Of a DNA stretch of 14,064 bases, positions 1 to 6,020 are shown in pieces (position 1 is the stretch's first letter; every line of letters starts with the position of its first letter). The position numbers and the translations under genes are program-made. The notes beneath the pieces were generated by a model. That model worked only from the letters and a program-made list of their open reading frames with translations. It had not been told where the DNA came from and did no database searches. The stretch is from NCBI GenBank assembly GCA_964453035.1, contig CAYVOX010000083.1, positions 1 to 14,064 on the forward strand, in the 5' to 3' direction. The DNA comes from CAYVOX01 sp964453035. GTDB taxonomy: Bacteria; Chloroflexota; Anaerolineae; Anaerolineales; Anaerolineaceae.

Positions 1-1
1 C

Positions 2-151
2 CCGGCCAGCGGCAGCGACCGCGTTGTACGCGGCGGTTCCTGGTACAATGGATCGTGGTTCATCCGCGCTGCCCTCCGCAACTGGTTCGCTCCGACCAAC
101 TCGTACTACAACTTCGGGTTCCGTTGCGCCCGGCGCGAAGCCCTCCCGTAG
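2..151 (+). CDS. FGE-sulfatase / C-type-lectin-fold protein, C-terminal 49 residues (5' end outside window)
   Basis: The frame is open from the window edge and ends at TAG 149-151. It reads the classic C-terminal end of the formylglycine-generating-enzyme (SUMF1/FGE) fold: RVVRGGSW, then 24 codons, then GFRCARR. True FGE enzymes carry a catalytic Cys pair shortly after RGGS; here that stretch has none, and the only Cys is in GFRC. This argues for a non-enzymatic binding or scaffold role, as in C-type-lectin-like domains. Between Trp and Gly, 18 of 24 codons end in C or T, and many are Tyr, Phe or Asn, a pattern seen in variable regions of diversity-generating retroelement targets. It is the only convincing plus-strand gene here and resembles the tail of the TIR-FGE protein at 12648-13907. 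N-terminal domains are unknown. The fold is confident; diversification is only a hypothesis. Confidence 0.85.
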   Translation, partial: PASGSDRVVRGGSWYNGSWFIRAALRNWFAPTNSYYNFGFRCARREALP

Positions 152-285
152 GGAGCTGAATTTTCTTCATGTTTTAGCTGAATCTCTGATTCTCTGAATC
201 TCTGGTTGAAAAACCTACCCGAACCTGCATCTTTGGAAATGAGATTCGGAGGGGGCTGTGCCATCCCGTTGCCGGGGTGCGGGTG
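152..285. other. Gene-free segment downstream of the FGE tail with short CTGAATCTCTG repeats
   Basis: No coding region is convincing here. Right after the FGE stop there is an AT-richer stretch with short imperfect direct repeats (GCTGAAT at 155-161 and 177-183; CTGAATCTCTG at 178-188 and again in 195-205), then a G-rich stretch running into the tandem repeat array. In a retroelement target this is where an initiation-of-mutagenic-homology element would lie, but I see nothing that proves one. Confidence 0.5.
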
Positions 286-360
286 GCGGCGGCGTTTGAC
301 CTGACCCACCCCGTCCCTCCCTTCCCTGCAGACCGCTGCGCGCTCCCCGCGTGCGGGGGG

Positions 361-394
361 AGACCTGTTAGGTTTCTAAAAACCTAACAGGTCT
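361..394. repeat. AGACCTG hairpin, copy 1
   Basis: A perfect 15-bp inverted repeat: AGACCTGTTAGGTTT (361-375) pairs with AAACCTAACAGGTCT (380-394) across a CTAA loop. On the plus strand it is followed by TTTCGG, so with the arm's last T there is a short T-tract and it could act as a weak terminator in that direction. The other side is C-rich when read on the minus strand. Confidence 0.92.
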
Positions 395-496
395 TTTCGG
401 CGTGGGTGTTTTAACCCGCTAGCGGCGGCGTTTGACCTGACCCACCCCGTCCCTCCCTTCCCTGCAGACCGCTGCGCGCTCCCCGCGTGCGGGGGG

Positions 497-530
497 AGAC
501 CTGTTAGGTTTCTAAAAACCTAACAGGTCT
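497..530. repeat. AGACCTG hairpin, copy 2
   Basis: Identical to copy 1 and carried in the second 136-bp unit: a 15-bp perfect stem with CTAA loop (arms 497-511 and 516-530), followed on the plus strand by TTTCGGCG. Confidence 0.92.
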
Positions 531-600
531 TTTCGGCGAGGGTGTTTTGACCCGCTCACTCCTGCGTCCCCGCAGCCGCGGAGCCTGTCATTTATTTGCA

Positions 601-633
601 AAACCCCAAAGGTTTCAAAAACCTTTGGGGTTT
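601..633. repeat. Variant hairpin with AAACCCCAAAGGTTT arms
   Basis: A perfect 15-bp stem: AAACCCCAAAGGTTT (601-615) and AAACCTTTGGGGTTT (619-633), with a 3-nt CAA loop. The overall design (GG TTT, A-rich loop, AAACC) matches the AGACCTG hairpins, but the outer stem has a different sequence on both arms. There is no T-tract of note on the plus strand. Confidence 0.85.
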
Positions 634-659
634 GGGGGTGGGGGAGATGAGAGACAGGT

Positions 660-777
660 GCGTAGGTCAGGTTTCAAAAAACCTGACAGGTCTTTTCGGC
701 GTGGGTGTTATAACCCGCTAGCGGCGGCGTTTGACCTAGCCCACCCCGTCCCTCCCTTCCCTGCAGGGAAGGGAGGG
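660..777. repeat. Third, partial copy of the 136-bp unit, ending in a 28-bp perfect palindrome
   Basis: From about 666 the sequence repeats the 3' half of the unit: hairpin arms GTCAGGTTT (666-674) and AAACCTGAC (679-687), then the TCTTTTCGGCGTGGGTGTTA stretch. It continues into the 5' half of a next unit (721-766). At CTGCAG it departs from copies 1 and 2 and forms a perfect palindrome, CCCTCCCTTCCCTG (750-763) with CAGGGAAGGGAGGG (764-777), without a loop. Copies 1 and 2 have only the left half, so this junction may be where the array was rearranged. Confidence 0.85.
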
Positions 778-889
778 CGCACAACGCAGTGCAGCCGGGG
801 TCGGTGGGTGCGGGTGGGGGGAGACCTGTAATTTATTTCAATAAAAAACCTGGCTACCTGGCAATTTTACGAATCTTAACCAGAGGCGT
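778..889. other. Gene-free segment with a decayed AGACCTG repeat
   Basis: Nothing convincing is coded here. GGGGGGAGACCTGTAATTTA near 815-834 looks like the left flank and arm of an AGACCTG hairpin whose right arm has been lost; GAGCCTGTCATTTATTTGC at 581-599 is a related fragment. Short open frames crossing this area consist of repeat sequence and have no family resemblance. Confidence 0.45.
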
Positions 890-986
890 TGTCATTCTGA
901 GCCTCGAAGGCGAAGAATCTCGTTATGATGAAGAACTTGAAGGCCGGATATCGAGATCCTTCGGCTTTTCAAGCCTCAGGATGACA
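890..986. repeat. 97-bp imperfect inverted repeat (TGTCATTCTGAG ... CTCAGGATGACA type)
   Basis: The left end TGTCATTCTGAGCCTCGAAG... with GAAGAATCTCG (890-922) is the imperfect reverse complement of the right end CGAGATCCTTCGG...CCTCAGGATGACA (952-986), around a centre of about 29 nt. I recall intergenic repeats of the TGTCATTCTGAGCGAAG type from many unrelated bacterial genomes, so this is probably a dispersed non-autonomous palindromic element. No transposase is present. It abuts and supplies the last codons of the broken ArsR gene. Confidence 0.85.
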
Positions 987-1329
987 GACAGTCAGGTCGC
1001 TGGTGGTGGTGGGAGGCAAAAGCTGGCTTTGACCCGCTCCCGCGCTGTCCGTTTCAGCGGGAGGCGGAGCATCCTGGCAGCAGGTGGGTAACCAGGCACC
1101 CACCTGGTCCTTCAGCCAGCGGATGCTCTCGACATTGAGGCAGTAACAGGTGGCGGGGCCGTCCACCTCGCCGCTGACCAGGCCGGCCTCGCGCAGCACT
1201 TTGAGGTGCTGGCTGACGGTGTTGCGCCAGGGTGGTGAACTCGACAATTTGCCCGGTGATGCACATATGTTTTTCGGCCAGGATTTGCAGAATCTGGAAG
1301 CGCACCGGGTTGCCGAGGGCTTTTAGCAT
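969..1329 (-). pseudogene. ArsR-family winged-helix transcriptional regulator, broken by a frameshift
   Basis: Two minus-strand frames together make one ArsR-type repressor. The first (from ATG 1329) reads MLKALGNPVRFQILQIL...TGQIVEFTTLAQ. The second supplies NTVSQHLKVLREAGLV (recognition helix) and the wing, ending in GAWLPTCC. The frame changes at about 1219-1228; joining LAQ to NTVSQ needs a small indel. Cysteines that could bind metal or arsenite are one Cys in the helix region (HMCITG) and a C-terminal vicinal CC pair, as known in some arsenite-sensing ArsR proteins; this role is inferred. In-frame sequence before the ATG (SEQRLARM) also looks like ArsR helix 1, with no ATG/GTG/TTG start before an upstream stop, so the N-terminus may be damaged too. 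The 3' end runs into the 97-bp repeat. A sequencing or assembly error is a real alternative. Confidence 0.8.
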
Positions 1330-1419
1330 CCGCGCCAGGCGCTGTTCGGAAGGAGAGAGGCTTCGCAGGGTGGAATCAGGTTAAATCAAAAGGCGCGCCT
1401 GTCAAGGATTTATAGGGTG

Positions 1420-2700
1420 TTACTGGAGCGATAATTCAATCACCGGAACCACCACATCCGGCTTTTGCACCGGCAGGGTCAGCGCCAGCGTCGAGGCATC
1501 CAGCCCCAGCTGCCCCAGTTCCCAGGCGTTCGATTCCATCTTCACCTGGCTGCCGTCGTGCAGGAAGCGCGCATAGCTCACCTTGCCCGCCAGCCCGGGC
1601 AGCACCAGCAACCTGAAAGGCCACGCAAACACGTGCACAAACAGCCGGTTGCCTTTCTGCGTCAGGCGGCAATCGCGCGGGGCGGTGAAGGCGCTCTGCG
1701 TGCAGCCATAGATGGATTCACCGTGCAGCGCCATCCAATCACGGTAGGCGTGCAGGGCACGCCCGGCACGCGCGTCAAACGTGCCCAGCGCCGTGGGACC
1801 CACGTTCATCAGCAAATTTCCCCCGATGGCAACGGTATTAATCAGCATCTGGATGAGCTGTTCGGGGCTCTTCCAGGTGGTTTCATCGCGGTGATAGCCC
1901 CACGAGCCGCTGAAGGTCTGGCAAGCCTCCCACACCACCGGCTCGCCGTCCACCTTCACCCATTCCAGCGGCTGCACCTGCTCCGGCGTGTAGAAATCCG
2001 CCGCGGAAGGCAAATCCAGCCGGTTGTTGAGCATGATGCGCGGGCACAGTTCGCGCACCAGCGCCAGCAGCTTTTCGCTCTCCCAGTCCGCGCGTCCCTT
2101 ACCCGGCAGGCCTTTGTACTCCCGCCCGGGGTAGGAGTAATCCAGCCACAGGATGTCAACCGGCCCGTAGCCGGTCAGCAGTTCGCCCACCTGGTTGCGC
2201 AGGTATTCCGCGTAGCGCCGCACATCGCGCGTTTCGTTCATCTCCGCTGCCCGGGGGTGGTTTCTCAGCGGGTGGAAGATATCAATGGGAAAATCGGGGT
2301 GGTGCCAATCGAGCAGGGAGTAATAGAACCCCACGCGCAGGCCCTCCGCTCTGAAAGCCTCCACAAAAGGCCGCACCAGGTCCTTGCCCCACGGCGTGCG
2401 AGTTGCCTTGTAGTTGGTGAAGGCGCTATCCCACAGGCAAAAGCCCTCATGGTGCTTGGTGGTCAGCACGGCGTACTTCATCCCTGCCTCGCGCGCCATG
2501 CGCGCCCACGCCGCCGGGTCGTATTGCGTCGGGTTGAAGCGCTCAAAATAGGCGCGGTAATCCTCGGGCGAGATCTCCTCGCGAGATTGCACCCATTCGT
2601 GGCGCGCCGGAAGCGCATACAACCCCCAGTGGATGAACATGCCAAAACGGTCGCGCACAAACCATTGCGTATCGCCCTGCGTGGGCCTGGGTGTCAGCAT
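1420..2700 (-). CDS. GH29 alpha-L-fucosidase
   Basis: A 426-residue glycoside hydrolase of family 29, a retaining enzyme that releases terminal alpha-L-fucose from glycans. Family motifs are in order: FGMFIHWG (about 20-26), LTTKHHEGFCLWDS (79-92), FYYSLLDWHHPDFP (125-138), VDILWLDYS (181-189, D187 being the expected nucleophile), GGNLLMNVGP (293-302). The catalytic barrel is followed by a short C-terminal beta region. The general acid/base varies in this family and I do not assign it. There is no signal peptide, so the enzyme is probably cytoplasmic and acts on imported oligosaccharides. The ATG has AAAAGGAG seven bases upstream. It lies 30 bp after a GNAT gene and likely ends the nfeD-slipin operon. 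No transporter or fucose catabolic gene is in view. Confidence 0.95.
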   Translation of the reverse strand: MLTPRPTQGDTQWFVRDRFGMFIHWGLYALPARHEWVQSREEISPEDYRAYFERFNPTQYDPAAWARMAREAGMKYAVLTTKHHEGFCLWDSAFTNYKATRTPWGKDLVRPFVEAFRAEGLRVGFYYSLLDWHHPDFPIDIFHPLRNHPRAAEMNETRDVRRYAEYLRNQVGELLTGYGPVDILWLDYSYPGREYKGLPGKGRADWESEKLLALVRELCPRIMLNNRLDLPSAADFYTPEQVQPLEWVKVDGEPVVWEACQTFSGSWGYHRDETTWKSPEQLIQMLINTVAIGGNLLMNVGPTALGTFDARAGRALHAYRDWMALHGESIYGCTQSAFTAPRDCRLTQKGNRLFVHVFAWPFRLLVLPGLAGKVSYARFLHDGSQVKMESNAWELGQLGLDASTLALTLPVQKPDVVVPVIELSLQ

Positions 2701-2730
2701 ATGCGGCTCCTTTTATGTTTTTGGGGTTGA

Positions 2731-3201
2731 TTATGGGGAAGGGCGCACCTTTTCCATCACCAGCGCATCTTCGCCCCCGTTGTAATACATGCGCCACACG
2801 TCCACCTGGTGATAGCCGAACTGCTCGTAAAGGCGGATGGCGGGCAAATTGGAGCGGCGCACGCACAGGCGGATGAGCGGCGCGCTCAGGCGGCTCTCAC
2901 AGGCCTCCAGCAGCGCCCTGGCAACGCCCTGCCTGCGGTAAGCCGGCAGCACGCCGATGGTGGTGATCCAATCGCGCCCCTCGCGGAACTCGGCTGCCGC
3001 AAAACCCACCAGCACGCCGTCCGAGACGGCCTTGATGCGCTGGATGCCCGGAAAGGTCAGCACGGCAATCAGGTCAAGCAGCGGCCAGGAATCTTGCGGG
3101 AAAACCTGGCCCTCAAAGCGGCGCAGGCTGTTCACGTCGCGCCATGAGGCGGGTAAAAGCTCAAAAGGAGCGGCGGGGCGGGGCGGTGGTGAGGTCGTCA
3201 C
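2731..3201 (-). CDS. GNAT-family N-acetyltransferase, RimI-like
   Basis: A 156-residue GCN5-related acetyltransferase that transfers acetyl from acetyl-CoA to an amine. The acetyl-CoA loop is YRRQGVARALLEA (88-100), preceded by the beta strand WITTIGVLP. The C-terminal half has RSNLPAIRLYEQFGY (116-130) and MYYNGGEDALVM (138-149), the pattern of RimI-type protein N-terminal acetyltransferases. The substrate cannot be read from the sequence. The start is GTG at 3201; an in-frame TGA sits three codons upstream, so translation cannot begin earlier, yet I see no strong ribosome binding site. The Pro-rich N-terminus (TTSPPPRPAAP) is probably disordered. It lies 64 bp after slipin and 30 bp before fucosidase in the same direction. 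Confidence 0.88.
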   Translation of the reverse strand: MTTSPPPRPAAPFELLPASWRDVNSLRRFEGQVFPQDSWPLLDLIAVLTFPGIQRIKAVSDGVLVGFAAAEFREGRDWITTIGVLPAYRRQGVARALLEACESRLSAPLIRLCVRRSNLPAIRLYEQFGYHQVDVWRMYYNGGEDALVMEKVRPSP

Positions 3202-3265
3202 GGCAGGTCAATTCCCATCAATGCGTGGATAGAGCCATTGCCACCGCCCCGGTCATTGCTCCGGT

Positions 3266-4171
3266 TTACTTTCCTTCTCGCGATTTAACGAAGTCGCTCA
3301 ACAGGCTGGTAAATTCCATCGGGAAGATGTACTTGGTGGATGGATTGGCCGCCATGTTTTTCAGTGTTTCAAAATACTGCAGCGTCATCGTCTTGGAATC
3401 CACCGTCTGCGCCGCGGAATAAATCTTCTCCAGGGCATTGGCAAAACCTTCAGCCCGCAGCAGTTGTGCCTGGCGCTCGCCTTCAGCACGCAGGATGGAA
3501 GATTGCTTGACGCCTTCGGCTTCCAGGATGGCAGCCTGCCGCGCGCCGTCGGCCACGTTGATCGCCGCTTCGCGCTGGCCGGTTGATTCAGTGACAACCG
3601 CGCGCCGATTGCGCTCGGCGGAGAGCTGCCGGTTCATCGCGTCCTGCACATCGCGGGGCGGGATGATCTCGCGGATTTCGACGTTGGTCACCTTCACGCC
3701 CCAGCGCTCGGTCACTTCGTCCAGGCGGGCGCGTAGCGCGTTGTTGATGGCTTCGCGCTCTGAGAGCACGCCATCCAGCAAGATGCCGCCAATCACCGAG
3801 CGCAGCGTGGTGGTGGCGATACCCTGGGCAGCCAGTTCAAAAGAACCGACCTGCAGCACGGTTTGCACCGCATCGAACACTTTGTAGTACCACAGGAAGT
3901 CAATCGAGATGGGCGCGTTGTCCTTCGTGATCGAGGTCTGTGCCGGGATTTCGCGCACCTGCTCGCGCAGGTCAACCCGCACGGCGCGGTCAATGAAGGG
4001 GATGAGCAGCACCAGGCCCGGTCCGCGCTCGCCCAGGCAGCGTCCCAGCCGGAAGAGCACCAGGCGCTGGTATTCTGGCACAATCTTGATGGCCGTTGCC
4101 AGGAAGACGATGAGCGCAAAAACCACCACCGCCACCAGGCATAAGATAGGGACTAAACTGTTGATATTCAT
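3266..4171 (-). CDS. Slipin (stomatin-like SPFH/band 7 membrane protein)
   Basis: A 301-residue SPFH-domain protein. It has one N-terminal membrane helix (about 7-27), then the SPFH/PHB domain (about 30-210) with EYQRLVLFRLGR, GPGLVLLIPFID and VREIPAQTSITKDNAPISID. A long helical, Ala/Glu/Arg-rich coiled coil follows (about 185-250), with a repeated AEG-x(3-5)-Q pattern. The C-terminal part FPMEFTSLLSDF may seal the ring. Slipins build large oligomeric cages on the membrane and are typically encoded next to NfeD, as here. The ATG has a strong GAGGAGGAAAA leader. QmcA/HflC are related, but the adjacent NfeD makes slipin the better name. Confidence 0.94.
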   Translation of the reverse strand: MNINSLVPILCLVAVVVFALIVFLATAIKIVPEYQRLVLFRLGRCLGERGPGLVLLIPFIDRAVRVDLREQVREIPAQTSITKDNAPISIDFLWYYKVFDAVQTVLQVGSFELAAQGIATTTLRSVIGGILLDGVLSEREAINNALRARLDEVTERWGVKVTNVEIREIIPPRDVQDAMNRQLSAERNRRAVVTESTGQREAAINVADGARQAAILEAEGVKQSSILRAEGERQAQLLRAEGFANALEKIYSAAQTVDSKTMTLQYFETLKNMAANPSTKYIFPMEFTSLLSDFVKSREGK

Positions 4172-4240
4172 TTTTCCTCCTCTTGATGGATTAAGTTTGA
4201 TTCCGACAGGCTCCCACCCTCCGGGAGACTGGCAATCGGC

Positions 4241-4831
4241 TTATTCTTTTGATTCGACCTCTAAAACCAGGCCTTCGCGCCGCAGCACGCGCACTTTGCT
4301 GCCCGCGGGGATCAAAGCTGCGCTGCGCGCGCTCCAATCCTCGCCGTCAACGTACACCGTGCCCTCTGCCAGGATATCCGTTTTGGCTTCGCCGGTCATG
4401 CCAATCAACCCGGCGAGATTGCGGGTTGGCTGCTCCAGGGCTTCCAGCGATTTGCGCCCCACCAGCCACACAAACGGCACCACCAGCACCGTCACAAGCC
4501 CTGCCAGCCAGGGATTCACCGCGGGGCTGCCATCTGCGCCGCTGAAAAGGAACACTGAGCCGACCGCCAGCGCCAACAGGGCAGGGATCAGCCACACCCA
4601 CTGCCGCCAGCGCCGCAGCGCCACCAGGAAGGGGATCACTCCCGCCACCAGCACCACCAGCGCCCAGGCGTTGATGGGCAGGTTGGCGGCGCCGTATCCC
4701 GCCAGCGCCAGCATAAACAGGGCTCCGAGCTCCAGCAGGCCGGTCCCCGGCGAAAACAGCGCCAGGATGGCCAGCAAAAAGCCGCCCACCAGCATCACAT
4801 AAGCTACATTTGGATCCAGCAGAAAGTTCAT
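4241..4831 (-). CDS. NfeD-like membrane protein (short, membrane-type)
   Basis: A 196-residue protein with about five hydrophobic segments (10-27, 33-49, 56-72, 78-97, 107-125) and a soluble C-terminal OB-fold domain (about 139-196: LIGMTGEAKTDI, GTVYVDGEDWSARS, IPAGSKVRVLRREGLVLEVE). This is the layout of NfeD proteins without the N-terminal ClpP-like protease. The OB domain is thought to sit with the partner slipin at the membrane. I chose ATG 4831, which has GGGAAAGGG seven bases upstream; a TTG seven codons earlier is possible but adds only LGKGCA-like residues. It is the first gene of the probable operon, and the slipin gene begins 69 bp downstream. Membrane topology and partner are family knowledge. 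Confidence 0.92.
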   Translation of the reverse strand: MNFLLDPNVAYVMLVGGFLLAILALFSPGTGLLELGALFMLALAGYGAANLPINAWALVVLVAGVIPFLVALRRWRQWVWLIPALLALAVGSVFLFSGADGSPAVNPWLAGLVTVLVVPFVWLVGRKSLEALEQPTRNLAGLIGMTGEAKTDILAEGTVYVDGEDWSARSAALIPAGSKVRVLRREGLVLEVESKE

Positions 4832-4873
4832 CGCGCAACCCTTTCCCAGCAAGGAAAAAATCGCTTCAGATTC

Positions 4874-4879
4874 ATTATA
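4874..4879 (-). promoter_or_regulatory. -10 box (TATAAT) of the nfeD operon
   Basis: A perfect TATAAT on the minus strand, with 42 bases between it and ATG 4831. No sequence resembling TTGACA lies 16-19 bases upstream. Transcription would run through nfeD, slipin, GNAT and fucosidase. Confidence 0.6.
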
Positions 4880-4969
4880 CCCTGTTTAGCAAAACGCACC
4901 CTCGCGAAGTGGGCCGCAGTGACGCCAAGGACAGGGGGGATGCTGTGTTGACCTCTCTCGTCCTCTCGG

Positions 4970-5004
4970 CCTCCTTCTCTCGCCGCGCCGGGGAGAGAAG
5001 GAGG
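4970..5004. repeat. CT-rich inverted repeat, copy A
   Basis: CCTCCTTCTCTC (4970-4981) pairs perfectly with GAGAGAAGGAGG (4993-5004) around a GC-rich loop. The preceding sequence TGTTGACCTCTCTC (4945-4958) is shared with the copy at 8213. It ends 45 bp before an AGACCTG hairpin. Confidence 0.85.
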
Positions 5005-5049
5005 TGCAAAAACCGCCCGCGGGGATCGCGCAGTACGCAGTCGCCGAGA

Positions 5050-5083
5050 AGACCTGTCAGGTTTCTAAAAACCTGACAGGTCT
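5050..5083. repeat. AGACCTG hairpin, TCAGG variant, just after pirin
   Basis: A perfect 15-bp stem: AGACCTGTCAGGTTT (5050-5064) and AAACCTGACAGGTCT (5069-5083), loop CTAA. Relative to copies 1 and 2, two stem bases differ and both partners changed with them. It lies 23 bp beyond the pirin stop and may end that transcript, though the minus-strand flank (TTCTCGG) is a poor T-tract. Confidence 0.88.
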
Positions 5084-5106
5084 CCCTTGCCCGCGGGGCG
5101 CGCCTT

Positions 5107-5970
5107 TCAGCGCGGATGCTTGATAAAGGTTCCCTCCTGCAATTCCCGCATCGCCACCCTCAGTTCGTCCTGCGTGTTCATCACAATGGGTCCGCGCCAT
5201 GCCACCGGCTCGCGCAGGGGTTTGCCGCTCACCAGCAAGAACCGAACCCCCTGCTCCCCGCCGCTGAGGCGCACCTGCTCGCCATCCCCAAACACAACCA
5301 GCATCTGGTTGCCCAGGTTTTGGGCCCCGTCGCCCTCGCCAAACAGCCCTTGCCCCTCAAAGATGTAGGCAAAAACGGTGTGCCCGGGCGGCGTGGGGTG
5401 CACGAAGACTGACCCTGCTGGCACGCTCACATCCAGGTATTGCGGCTCGATGACGATATCCTGGGCCGGGCCACGCACGCCCTGCACCTCGCCGCAGATG
5501 ACGCGCACCACCGCCCCCCCATCCAGGGTCACAACCGGGATATCTGCCGCCTTCACGTCGCGGTAGCGCGGTTCCATCATCTTGTGCGCCGCGGGTAAGT
5601 TGGCCCATAACTGAAAACCGTACATTCTACCCTGCGCGTCGCCCGCAGGCATCTCCTGGTGGATGATGCCGTTCCCCGCCGTCATCCACTGCACGTCGCC
5701 CGGGCCAATCACGCCCTGGTTGCCCAGGCTGTCACCGTGAGCCACCTCGCCCGTCAGCACGTAAGTGATGGTCTCAATGCCCCTGTGCGGGTGCCACGGA
5801 AAGCCCTTGCGGTAGTGCGCCGGGTCGTCCCCGCGAAAGTCATCCAGCAGCAGGAAAGGGTCAAAGCGTTCGGTATCGCCAAAGCCAAATGCACGCCGCA
5901 GGTGCACCCCCGCGCCTTCCAGCGTGGCCTGGCTGCGAGAAACGTATTGAATGGGGCGGGTCTGGGTCAT
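5107..5970 (-). CDS. Pirin family bicupin protein
   Basis: A 287-residue pirin, a two-cupin protein. The N-terminal cupin has RFDPFLLLDDF (about 35-45), HPHRGIETITYVLTGE (60-75), and GDVQWMTAGNGIIHQEMP (91-108). The metal ligands known from pirin correspond to H60, H62, H104 and E106, all present. The C-terminal cupin carries GGEQGVRFLLVSGKPLREPV and ends in NTQDELRVAMRELQEGTF, typical of the family. Some pirins have quercetin 2,3-dioxygenase activity and others act as regulators; this sequence does not decide. I start at ATG 5970, which has AAAAGGAGAATTCC in front; a GTG 18 codons earlier would read through the promoter. It appears monocistronic, with a TATAAT upstream and a hairpin downstream. 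Confidence 0.95.
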   Translation of the reverse strand: MTQTRPIQYVSRSQATLEGAGVHLRRAFGFGDTERFDPFLLLDDFRGDDPAHYRKGFPWHPHRGIETITYVLTGEVAHGDSLGNQGVIGPGDVQWMTAGNGIIHQEMPAGDAQGRMYGFQLWANLPAAHKMMEPRYRDVKAADIPVVTLDGGAVVRVICGEVQGVRGPAQDIVIEPQYLDVSVPAGSVFVHPTPPGHTVFAYIFEGQGLFGEGDGAQNLGNQMLVVFGDGEQVRLSGGEQGVRFLLVSGKPLREPVAWRGPIVMNTQDELRVAMRELQEGTFIKHPR

Positions 5971-5988
5971 GGAATTCTCCTTTTCTTG

Positions 5989-5994
5989 ATTATA
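5989..5994 (-). promoter_or_regulatory. -10 box (TATAAT) of pirin
   Basis: A perfect TATAAT on the minus strand, 18 bases before ATG 5970. This leaves a short leader that still holds the AAGGAG ribosome binding site. No good -35 box is visible. It lies 26 bp beyond the SGNH hydrolase stop. Confidence 0.6.
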
Positions 5995-6020
5995 AACCAC
6001 CGGGTTCGGCGGTGTTCTTC

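Larger units (their letters stand above)
286..556. repeat. Tandem 136-bp repeat, two copies
   Basis: Positions 286-421 and 422-556 are near-identical. Each unit starts GCGGCGGCGTTTGACC, runs through a CT-rich stretch ending CTGCAG and a GC-rich segment, includes an AGACCTG hairpin, and ends in GGTGTTTT(A/G)ACCCGCT. I count only two substitutions, both near the 3' end. Such near-identity suggests a recent duplication. No protein-like reading frame runs through it. Confidence 0.92.

Noticed and set aside
106..309. Minus-strand 67-codon frame overlapping the FGE tail
   Set aside because: It overlaps a real gene and repeats, has a low-complexity composition and no recognisable start context.
286..777. 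CRISPR array
   Set aside because: The units are 136 bp and adjacent, with no short constant repeat separated by unique spacers, and no cas gene is nearby.
547..1091. Short plus-strand open frames in the repeat region
   Set aside because: They consist of hairpin and tandem-repeat sequence, overlap each other, and show no protein family features.
1465..2730. A 421-codon plus-strand open frame opposite the fucosidase
   Set aside because: It is antisense to a clear GH29 gene, has no recognisable motif, and is rich in Arg, His and Gln as expected of a GC-driven shadow frame.
3909..4802. A 297-codon plus-strand open frame opposite slipin and nfeD
   Set aside because: It is antisense to two well-supported genes, crosses their intergenic gap, and its Ser/Thr/Arg-rich composition matches no family.
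4832..4852. TTG start seven codons upstream of the chosen nfeD ATG
   Set aside because: ATG 4831 has a purine-rich GGGAAAGGG at good distance; the TTG has no better site and adds polar residues of no family value.
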